In this document: piece after piece, positions 1-5,352 of the stretch | Numbering within the stretch: position 1 is the first letter of the stretch | Layout of the letters: every line of letters starts with the position of its first letter | Assembly (NCBI GenBank): GCA_030037575.1 | Contig: JASHRB010000386.1 | Coordinates: 1-5,352, forward strand | Direction of reading: 5' to 3' | DNA length: 5,352 nucleotides | From: Candidatus Sulfotelmatobacter sp. | GTDB taxonomy: Bacteria; Acidobacteriota; Terriglobia; Terriglobales; Acidobacteriaceae | Translations under genes and position numbers: made by a program | Notes under the pieces: model-generated | The model's input: the letters and a program-made list of their open reading frames with translations, nothing else | Told to the model about the DNA's origin: nothing | The model's database searches: none

Positions 1-2166
1 CTGATCAACGAATTTCGCTTTGGCGTGAATATCATCAGCGACAAGCTGAACAACGAGCCCCCGGTCACAAACACGCAGGTGGGGATCGATTTGCCGACGG
101 CCACGGGCGTAAATGGGCAGGCTGGCGATCCCAATATCTACCGGCTGCAATTTGATACTTGGGCCTTCGGCGCCTATCCCACGCAGCTGCAATCGGCGCT
201 GTCGGATAACTACACCTGGCTCGACACCCTGAGCTGGACGAAGGGCGCGCACCAGCTCCGGCTGGGCGGCGAATTCGATCGTGTCGCAATGCGGCGAAGC
301 CTCCCCATCGCCGACAACGGTTTGATATTTTTCGTTTCCGGCGCAACCGGGCCCTATACCGATTTTCAGAGCTTTCTGGTGGGTTCGCCGCTGTTAGCCG
401 AAGGCGGCGGAGGACTTGGAAACCACGATTACCGTATCCCCGGCTATGCATGGTTTGGGCAAGACGATTACCGGGCCAGCAAGACGCTTACCCTGAATCT
501 CGGTTTTCGCAACGAGTTTCTTGGAGCCCCCTATGACACGCTTTGCCACACCGGCAACACGAATCCCGAACAGGCGAACCTGACCGGACAGCCTTACGTG
601 TATCCGAAGTGCATCTCCAAATTCGGGCTTTCCGGTATCACCGGCACTTTGAATGCTGCCGGGCTGAACAACGAATATGCAACGGTGTGGGAGCCGCGCA
701 TCGGTTTGGCGTACGATGTGCTCGGCCGTCACACCACCTCGGTTCGCGGCGGATACGGCATTTACGCGGTGCGCGAGGACTTGGGAGCGGTGGATAATCT
801 GGCCATCGTTCCTCCGACCTATCCATTCCTGGTTGGATTCCTGCCCGGACCGGGCAGCCTGGCAACGCTGTTCGCGCACAGCGCGGCTTTCCCCGATGGT
901 GTTCCTGCACTGGGGGCAAATCCTACCCAGACTTACGTACCGACCGCCGCAATTCTGCAGGGCGTAAGCACGCCCTGCACGCTGGGCAACGGCGCCACCG
1001 GAACGGGAACCGAGTGCGGGCCGGCTTTCAGCGGAAATGTGAACGGACTGATTCAGCTCGCCGTCCCCCTGCATTGGGTAGTGGGCACGACCCAGCAGTG
1101 GAACTTGACGATTCAGCGCCAGCTCGGACACGACTGGTTTATGGAACTTGGCTACGTGGGAACGAAGGGCACGCGGCTGCGATCCACCTATGACCCGGAT
1201 CAGGCCACGCTGGCCACGCCGCAGACTCCGGTGACGATTGGCGGCCCCGGCTGCACCCATCTGCAGGCGCAGGGATTGTCCTGCACGGTGGTCGATTCGA
1301 CGGTGGAAAATGCTTCGACGCGCGCGCCTTATTTGGGCATTGCCCCGGGAGATTTCGAAGAGTTCGCTCCCAACTCCGATTCGCACTACAACGCGCTGCA
1401 GGCGACGCTGGCGCACCACTTTACGCGCGGCTTGTATTTCCAGAGCGCCTATACCTGGGCGAAGTCGATCGACGATGTTTCCACGGCTTCGGTCGCATTC
1501 CTTACTCGCGTCAATAACCAGACCCTGGCGGCTGACTCGCGCGGACTCTCGGATTTCGACCGGCGTCAGCGCTTTGTGACCAGCGGGGTTTATCAGTTGC
1601 CCTTCTTTTCAAACGCCAAGGGGTTGACCCATGGCGCGTTGGGTGGATGGGAAGCGAGCGGCGTGATCACGTTGCAATCCGGCGCGCCGTTTACCGTGTA
1701 CGATCCGGCAGGCGGGACGGCGTATGCGCTGGCCAGCACACCCTCGTCAACCGCCACCTTTACCCCCGGCTCCAGTTGCGCCAACGCCCCCAGTCACGGC
1801 ACCGTGGAGCAACGGCTGGCCAACTGGGTGAACCCGGCCGCGTACCAGCCCGACCCGTTGGCCACTCTGGCGAACGGCACTGCCAGCGACGCGACCGTTT
1901 ATGGCAACACGCCGCGCAACTGCATCATTGGACCGCCGCAGAAGAACGTCGATTTCACGCTGGACAAAATCTTCCGATTGACCGAAGGGCAAAACCTGCA
2001 ATTCCGCACCGACTTCTTCAATCTATTCAATCATCCTTCGTTCGCGATACCGGCGCTGGCGGCTGCCACCACCCTGCCCAATGGAAGCGTGGGCGGAGAT
2101 GCTCCCATCACTTCCACCGTGGGAACTCCGCGGCTCATTCAATTCTCCTTGAAGTATTCGTTTTAG
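1..2166 (+). CDS. Oar-like TonB-dependent outer-membrane receptor, C-terminal part (5' end off window)
   Basis: The frame is open from base 1, so there is no real start here; the GTG at 25 is only an internal valine. The visible 721 residues are outer-membrane beta-barrel. Recognisable blocks, numbered from base 1, are: WEPRIGLAYD and VRGGYGIY (about 230-255), SHYNALQATLAHHF...YTWAKSIDD (about 461-492), SDFDRRQRFVTSGVYQLPF (517-535), GW..SGVITLQSGAPFTV (549-566), GNTPRN...GPPQKNVDF (635-652) and LQFRTDFFNLFNHPSF (666-681). The protein ends LKYSF, with the C-terminal Phe expected for insertion by the BAM machinery. Full-length relatives usually run 1000-1200 residues, with an N-terminal signal peptide, a carboxypeptidase-regulatory-like (CarboxypepD_reg) domain and a plug domain; these should lie to the left. 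The family is thought to take up large ligands such as oligosaccharides or peptides with TonB energy, but the substrate cannot be read from this sequence. Eight cysteines occur in closely spaced pairs. The gene converges on the F420 operon and shows no functional link to it. Confidence 0.9.
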   Translation: MINEFRFGVNIISDKLNNEPPVTNTQVGIDLPTATGVNGQAGDPNIYRLQFDTWAFGAYPTQLQSALSDNYTWLDTLSWTKGAHQLRLGGEFDRVAMRRSLPIADNGLIFFVSGATGPYTDFQSFLVGSPLLAEGGGGLGNHDYRIPGYAWFGQDDYRASKTLTLNLGFRNEFLGAPYDTLCHTGNTNPEQANLTGQPYVYPKCISKFGLSGITGTLNAAGLNNEYATVWEPRIGLAYDVLGRHTTSVRGGYGIYAVREDLGAVDNLAIVPPTYPFLVGFLPGPGSLATLFAHSAAFPDGVPALGANPTQTYVPTAAILQGVSTPCTLGNGATGTGTECGPAFSGNVNGLIQLAVPLHWVVGTTQQWNLTIQRQLGHDWFMELGYVGTKGTRLRSTYDPDQATLATPQTPVTIGGPGCTHLQAQGLSCTVVDSTVENASTRAPYLGIAPGDFEEFAPNSDSHYNALQATLAHHFTRGLYFQSAYTWAKSIDDVSTASVAFLTRVNNQTLAADSRGLSDFDRRQRFVTSGVYQLPFFSNAKGLTHGALGGWEASGVITLQSGAPFTVYDPAGGTAYALASTPSSTATFTPGSSCANAPSHGTVEQRLANWVNPAAYQPDPLATLANGTASDATVYGNTPRNCIIGPPQKNVDFTLDKIFRLTEGQNLQFRTDFFNLFNHPSFAIPALAAATTLPNGSVGGDAPITSTVGTPRLIQFSLKYSF

Positions 2167-2167
2167 G

Positions 2168-2198
2168 CGGGGCTGACCCGTGCGGTTCATTTTTTTTT
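2168..2198 (+). terminator. Possible weak intrinsic terminator after the receptor gene
   Basis: Two bases after the receptor stop codon, CGGG (2168-2171) can pair with CCCG (2177-2180) around a five-base loop. A run of nine T (2190-2198) follows. The T tract is good, but the stem is only four base pairs and is nine bases away from the T run, so this is a poor match to a classical terminator. The T run reaches into the last codon of the opposing npdG gene. In that direction it reads as A, so it would not serve the - strand operon. Confidence 0.25.
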
Positions 2199-2892
2199 AA
2201 CCATAGGCTTCGGGCGGCAATCCGGTGATACGGATGCCTCCGTGCCCCTTGTGGCGAATGTTCAGGCCAATCAGGAGCGCGGTGATCTGCTCGAGGCTGC
2301 GGGCGTTTTCCAGTTTTCCTCCGTCGATCGCGCGGACGCCCGGAATTTTGGCGGCCAGAGAACGAGTGACTTGAATCGCGTGGGCGTCGTCGCTGCAGAC
2401 GACAACATCGCAGTCGAGCGGGTCGTCTCCGTTCAGAAGTTCGGCCGATAGATTATGAAACGCCGCCGCCACCCTCACTCCTGGGGGGACGAGCTCGGCG
2501 GCTTGCTGCGCCGACGATCCCTGCCAAACGCCGAGCGTGCGCGACGCCCGTCCGCCGACGCTGGCCGCGAGAGCGACCGTCGCGTCAATGAGAACGCTAT
2601 GGGGCCTGATCGCGGGCTTGAGCTGTTTCAGCAATTCCGCCTGGCAGTCGAAAGGAACGGTGAGAACCAGAAGATCGCACGCCGCACAGGCGGCCGCATT
2701 CTCCATCCCGGAAATGCGGGCTTGGTTTCCTAGCTTTTGCTTGATCTTTTCCGCGGTTGCTTGCGCGCGCTGCGCATCGCGCGAACCGATAACCACGGTC
2801 TCCCCGGGGCGTGCCCAGCGGAGGGCAAGGCCTACGCCCGCAGCACCGGTACCGCCGAGGATCGCGATCGGCCGCGAATCAGCAGCGGTCAT
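2197..2892 (-). CDS. npdG: F420H2:NADP+ oxidoreductase (NADPH-dependent F420 reductase)
   Basis: This 231-residue cytoplasmic enzyme transfers hydride between NADPH and coenzyme F420 (Fno/NpdG family). The N-terminus is a Rossmann fold: IAILGGTGAAGVGLALR (9-25) carries the glycine-rich dinucleotide loop. VVIGSRD (33-39) supplies the Ser-Arg pair that in this family contacts the 2'-phosphate of NADP. Further family blocks are LLVLTVPFDCQ (74-84), VAAAFHNLSAELL (141-153), DVVVCSDD (162-169) and GGKLENARSLEQITALLIGLN (191-211), ending GIRITGL. Length is normal for the family. The ATG at 2892 places the Rossmann loop at residue 13, as expected; the ribosome-binding site is weak (a purine stretch AAGAGAA about 6-8 bases upstream). 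It lies 39 bases after cofH on the same strand and is the last gene of the F420 run, so it probably links the cofactor made here to the NADPH pool. The direction of the reaction in the cell is not given by sequence. Confidence 0.9.
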   Translation of the reverse strand: MTAADSRPIAILGGTGAAGVGLALRWARPGETVVIGSRDAQRAQATAEKIKQKLGNQARISGMENAAACAACDLLVLTVPFDCQAELLKQLKPAIRPHSVLIDATVALAASVGGRASRTLGVWQGSSAQQAAELVPPGVRVAAAFHNLSAELLNGDDPLDCDVVVCSDDAHAIQVTRSLAAKIPGVRAIDGGKLENARSLEQITALLIGLNIRHKGHGGIRITGLPPEAYG

Positions 2893-2931
2893 AAGAATTC
2901 TCTTGCGCGAAATGGAGGAGCAGGTTCGGCG

Positions 2932-4164
2932 TCATGCGAACTGCGGTTCCTGCACTTCTTCGGCGCTGAAAGGTTCGGGTGGCAGCTTGAGCTGCATGCG
3001 GCTATAGGTGGTGTTGCGCTCGGCGGGCACGCGACCACATTCCAGAATCAGCGACTGAAATTCTTCCGGGCTCGTGTACTGTCCTGCGGTTGCTCCGGCC
3101 TCGCGCGAAATGTTTTCCTCCATCAACGTTCCCCCGTAATCGTTGGCCCCGGCATGCAAACACAATTGCGACAGCTGGCGATTCAGTTTCACCCACGAAA
3201 CCTGAATGTTGTGGATCGAACCGGCGAGCAAAAGCCGCGACAGGGCGTGAACTTTCAAATGCTCGGCCAGCGTCGGTCCGCTGCGCGCAAGGCCTTGATG
3301 AAACAGGAGCGTGTTCTGATGCACGAAGCCCAGAGGAACAAATTCGGTGAACCCTCCGGTTTCCGCCTGAATCCGGCGCAGCAAGAGCATTTGCTCGACC
3401 CAGTGCTGCGGAGTTTCGGTGTGACCGTACATCATGGTGGAAGTGGTTCGAATGCCCCAGCGATGCGCGGCACGGATGACTTCGATCCACTGCGTGGTCG
3501 AAAGCTTGTTGCGGGACAGAATGTTGCGAACTTCGTCGTCGAGAATTTCGGCAGCAGTGCCGGGAAGCGTGTCCAGGCCGTTCTCGCGCAGCATGCCAAG
3601 ATAATCGGCCAGCTGCAGGCCCGTGAGCTCCACGCCGTAAACAATTTCCATCGGCGAGAAGGCGTGAATGTGCATGGACGGCACCGCTTTTTTCACCGCA
3701 CGCAGAAGGTCGCGATAGTAATAGGGCGGCAGGCCATGCGGCAGACCGCCCTGAATGCAGACTTCGGTGGCGCCCCGACGAGCCGCCTCGACCGCTTTCT
3801 GCGCGACTTGGTCGGGCTGGAGAAAATACGCGTCAGCTTCCCGCGGGCCGCGGCTGAAAGCGCAGAATTTGCATCCCACGAAACAAATGTTGGTGAAATT
3901 TATGTTGCGGTTGACCACGTAGGTGACGATGTTGCCGCAGAGTTCGCCGCGCAGCCAATTCGCAGCCGCCAGCAAGCCCAGCATGTCGTCGCCTTGGGCG
4001 CGAGCCAGCGCGTAGGCCTCCGAGGGCGAAATGACATTTCCGTTCTGGCTTGCGAGAATTTTTTCCAAGCTCGAGCGTGCAGGCGGGCTGAGCTTCGGCG
4101 CGATCTCGCACCAGTCGAGCGCGGGGAAATTCTCCAATTCCGCAAGTGAAAGTTGGCGTGGCAC
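2932..4164 (-). CDS. cofH: Radical SAM enzyme CofH: 5-amino-6-(D-ribitylamino)uracil--L-tyrosine 4-hydroxyphenyl transferase
   Basis: The product (410 residues) is a radical SAM enzyme that joins the hydroxybenzyl group of tyrosine to 5-amino-6-ribitylaminouracil, the first step of Fo (deazaflavin) synthesis; CofG then closes the ring. The cluster motif CX3CX2C is C94-FVG-C98-KF-C101, preceded by VVNRNINFTN (83-92), the typical CofH lead-in. Other family blocks are VCIQGGLPHG (135-144), HIHAFSPMEI (165-174), LPGTAAEIL (200-208), TEFVPLGFVH (273-282) and GANDYGGTLMEENISREAG (339-357). The related menaquinone enzymes MqnC and MqnE share several of these, but HAFSPMEI and the cofC/cofE/npdG neighbours favour CofH. 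It is a stand-alone protein, not a CofG-CofH (FbiC) fusion. The start is GTG at 4164: an in-frame TAG at 4176-4174 rules out anything further upstream, and AGGA lies seven bases before the GTG. It begins 57 bases after cofE. Confidence 0.93.
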   Translation of the reverse strand: MPRQLSLAELENFPALDWCEIAPKLSPPARSSLEKILASQNGNVISPSEAYALARAQGDDMLGLLAAANWLRGELCGNIVTYVVNRNINFTNICFVGCKFCAFSRGPREADAYFLQPDQVAQKAVEAARRGATEVCIQGGLPHGLPPYYYRDLLRAVKKAVPSMHIHAFSPMEIVYGVELTGLQLADYLGMLRENGLDTLPGTAAEILDDEVRNILSRNKLSTTQWIEVIRAAHRWGIRTTSTMMYGHTETPQHWVEQMLLLRRIQAETGGFTEFVPLGFVHQNTLLFHQGLARSGPTLAEHLKVHALSRLLLAGSIHNIQVSWVKLNRQLSQLCLHAGANDYGGTLMEENISREAGATAGQYTSPEEFQSLILECGRVPAERNTTYSRMQLKLPPEPFSAEEVQEPQFA

Positions 4165-4171
4165 GAAGTTT

Positions 4172-4175
4172 TCCT
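4172..4175 (-). promoter_or_regulatory. Ribosome-binding site of cofH
   Basis: On the - strand AGGA ends seven bases before the GTG at 4164, a good Shine-Dalgarno spacing. It overlaps the in-frame TAG that closes the cofH frame upstream, so it decides the GTG start. Confidence 0.6.
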
Positions 4176-4181
4176 AGCTTT

Positions 4182-4201
4182 GAGTATCAAATTACTCCTC
4201 C
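4182..4201 (-). other. Near-perfect Shine-Dalgarno (GGAGGAG) merged with a small inverted repeat in the cofE-cofH gap
   Basis: On the - strand GGAGGAG (4201-4195) is the strongest ribosome-binding-like string in the gap, yet it stands 30 bases before the cofH GTG, too far to serve it directly. Its last GAG is the start of an inverted repeat, GAGTA / TACTC (4197-4193 and 4186-4182), with a six-base loop. A TTG at 4190 follows four bases after it, but that frame is not the cofH frame and its product (96 codons overlapping cofH) looks like a shadow. It could be a standby ribosome site, a remnant of an older start, or chance. Confidence 0.3.
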
Positions 4202-4221
4202 GGGTTGCGTTTTGGCGAGGG

Positions 4222-5040
4222 CTAACGAAACAAATCGTTGGCGGCGGGGCGCAGCAGAGAGCGAGTGCTGCCCCGGCTGGCTTGGTAATGAAATCCGCGA
4301 ACGATGCACGCCGGCGCCCGGTTCAACTTGCCGCATACCAAACCCGCGGCGCAGGCAAGTTCGTCGACAATGGCTTCAACGCTGGCGTGCAGAACATAGC
4401 CATGGGGGTCCCGGCGGCCGCGGTCATCGCGCAACGCCTTCATGCCGGCGAGGCCGATACAGAAATCGACCAGTCCTTCGCGCCAAGGCCGGCCAAAGGA
4501 GTCGGTGATAAGAACGGGAATCGCCAGACCGGTTCTTTGCTTGAGTTCGCGGTGGAGTTTGCGGGCGGAGCGGTCGGGATCGGCAGGCAGCAGCAGCGCA
4601 TGACCTCCGCCATCGAGGTTGGAGACATCGACTCCGCTATTGGCGCAGATGAATCCGTGTTTGGTTTCGGTGATCAGCACTCCATGTTTCCGGCGGATGA
4701 CGGCACGGCTTTCCCTCAGGGCAAGCTCGATAACGCCAGCATCAACGCCATACTTCTTTGCCCATCTTTTGGCGAAGGCAGAAAGCTTGAGGGTCGCGAG
4801 GTCGACGAGTCGGCGTTCCGCCTTGGAAACGATCTTGTGTTTGACCACGAGAATGTCTCCCGGTTCTAGGGCAAAATCTTGCTGACGCATTGCCCCGAGC
4901 AGCTTGTCCGGCAGGGAATCACCCGGTTTGATTTCACCGCAGAAAGCTATGGGCATCAGCCGAAGTTCGGCCGAGGGCCCGCTCGAGTGGGCGGAGCGCA
5001 TTCTTTTGCGCGCTGCGGCGGACCGTCGAGTCTTGCTCAC
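4222..5040 (-). CDS. cofE: Coenzyme F420-0:L-glutamate ligase (stand-alone CofE)
   Basis: CofE uses GTP to add L-glutamate to F420-0, and usually further gamma-linked glutamates. From the GTG at 5040 the product is 272 residues of the F420_ligase family. Numbered from that start, visible blocks are: EIKPGD (36-41), DILVVKHKIVSKAERR (62-77), HGFICANSGVDVSN (128-141), LPADPDRSA (151-159), ITDSFGRPWREG (178-189), DELACAAGLVCGK (226-238), and the typical ending NDLFR. The commoner SKAEGR motif reads SKAERR here. It stops at DLFR and has no C-terminal nitroreductase domain of the FbiB kind. The GTG start is preferred because it overlaps the cofC stop as GTGA and has AGGA 11 bases upstream; the internal ATGs at 5001 and 4956 lack a ribosome-binding site, and the one at 4956 would cut into the first conserved strand. 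The open frame extends to 5196, but that part lies inside cofC and reads as a basic, low-complexity shadow. The first 28 or so residues are basic and poorly conserved-looking. Confidence 0.92.
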   Translation of the reverse strand: MSKTRRSAAARKRMRSAHSSGPSAELRLMPIAFCGEIKPGDSLPDKLLGAMRQQDFALEPGDILVVKHKIVSKAERRLVDLATLKLSAFAKRWAKKYGVDAGVIELALRESRAVIRRKHGVLITETKHGFICANSGVDVSNLDGGGHALLLPADPDRSARKLHRELKQRTGLAIPVLITDSFGRPWREGLVDFCIGLAGMKALRDDRGRRDPHGYVLHASVEAIVDELACAAGLVCGKLNRAPACIVRGFHYQASRGSTRSLLRPAANDLFR

Positions 5041-5352
5041 AAGCTGGGCGTTCCTGCGGCTAGAAGTTGCCTGTCGAGCGACCAGCGGCGCAGCAGTTTT
5101 TGGGCGCGGGTTTCGCCCGGGCGCGAGATCAGCTGCGGCAAGTCGAGGGGATGGTCGACATCGAGCGCGATCGCGGGAAGTTGCACAACCCGGCACGGCT
5201 TTCCCGTGGATCGAGCGGCCGCAAGGTGCGGCCCGAAACTGTCGTTTCCGAATTTTAGCGCGAACAGATTCGCCGGCCTGCGAAAGGCGGCATTCGTTCC
5301 CCGGCCGTCGGCGGCAGGAACCAGCACGTTTCCTTGCGCCGGAGCTTGCCTC
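5037..5352 (-). CDS. cofC: CofC/FbiD-type phospholactate (or phosphoenolpyruvate) guanylyltransferase, C-terminal half (5' end off window)
   Basis: The frame is open to the right edge, so the 104 visible residues are the C-terminal half of a protein that is normally about 200-230 residues. Family signatures are NVLVPAADGRGTNAAFRRP (8-26 of the visible part; compare the usual VPD..G.GTNAL), FGNDSFGPHLAAAR (33-46) and LPAIALDVDHPLDL (57-70), the late Asp-x-Asp block of this nucleotidyltransferase-like fold. The enzyme condenses GTP with 2-phospho-L-lactate, phosphoenolpyruvate or 3-phosphoglycerate, depending on lineage, to make the activated side-chain donor that CofD attaches to Fo. Which substrate is used cannot be told, since the N-terminal half is missing. 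The GTG at 5325-5327 is an internal codon, not a start, because the conserved block begins before it. The TGA stop overlaps the cofE GTG, so the two are probably translationally coupled. The promoter of the operon must lie further right. Confidence 0.85.
   Translation of the reverse strand, partial: RQAPAQGNVLVPAADGRGTNAAFRRPANLFALKFGNDSFGPHLAAARSTGKPCRVVQLPAIALDVDHPLDLPQLISRPGETRAQKLLRRWSLDRQLLAAGTPSL
5052..5055 (-). promoter_or_regulatory. Probable ribosome-binding site of cofE inside cofC
   Basis: On the - strand AGGA (5055-5052) lies 11 bases before the GTG at 5040, within the last codons of cofC. Spacing is a little long. Together with the GTGA stop/start overlap, it supports the 272-residue form of CofE with re-initiation by ribosomes finishing cofC. 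Confidence 0.4.

Noticed and set aside
394..1419. A 341-codon open frame on the - strand, antisense to the receptor
   Set aside because: It has an Arg/Gly/Gln-rich composition, no motif and no good start context, and lies wholly inside a frame with strong receptor signatures.
2737..4149. A 470-codon open frame on the + strand, antisense to cofH and part of npdG
   Set aside because: It mirrors the codon pattern of the high-GC gene opposite. It has no recognisable domain and is rich in Arg, Gln, Val and His as shadows are, while the - strand frame has clear CofH motifs.
2932..4164. Reading this radical SAM gene as MqnC or MqnE of the futalosine menaquinone pathway
   Set aside because: The families are related and share GGT and AEIL blocks, but the NRNINFTN and HAFSPMEI blocks and the immediate cofE, cofC and npdG neighbours fit CofH better.
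3900..4190. A 96-codon frame from TTG at 4190 behind the GGAGGAG string
   Set aside because: The product is Arg/Ser/Trp-rich and overlaps cofH in another frame; the spacing of four bases is too short. It is kept only as a note on the possible standby site.
4153..4869. A 238-codon open frame on the + strand opposite cofE
   Set aside because: It is a shadow of cofE: no domain is visible, and the - strand frame holds the full run of CofE motifs.
5041..5196. N-terminal extension of CofE by 52 residues
   Set aside because: The stretch lies inside cofC coding sequence, reads as a basic low-complexity shadow, and the GTGA overlap at 5037-5040 gives a better start.

Overview
The window holds two convergent blocks. 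On the + strand (1-2166) is the C-terminal two thirds of a very large Oar-like TonB-dependent outer-membrane receptor, cut off by the left edge. On the - strand (5352 down to 2197) is a compact four-gene run, read right to left: cofC (C-terminal half only, cut by the right edge), cofE, cofH and npdG. Together these are a coenzyme F420 biosynthesis and reduction cluster. The two blocks meet tail to tail across a 30-base gap (2167-2196) that contains a T tract.

The likely source is an Acidobacteriota bacterium. This is inferred from the receptor, whose motif set (SDFDRRQRFV, GNTPRN...GPPQKN.DF, FRTDFFNLFNHPSF, C-terminal LKYSF) is typical of the large expanded Oar-like family in soil Acidobacteria. 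The moderately high GC content and compact bacterial gene spacing fit. No rRNA or other phylogenetic marker is present, so the assignment is not certain.

The F420 genes form one likely transcription unit: cofC and cofE overlap by four bases (GTGA), cofE and cofH are 57 bases apart, and cofH and npdG are 39 bases apart. CofH makes the tyrosine-derived precursor of the deazaflavin chromophore (Fo). CofC activates a three-carbon phospho-acid with GTP for the side chain. CofE adds the glutamate tail to F420-0. NpdG moves hydride between NADPH and the finished F420. The partner of CofH (CofG) and the transferase CofD are not in the window. The operon promoter must lie beyond the right edge. The genes are ordinary members of known families. 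The interest lies in the host lineage, the separate rather than fused (FbiB/FbiC-like) architecture, the start-site details and a changed conserved residue in CofE. I saw no mobile element, CRISPR array, tRNA or rRNA.
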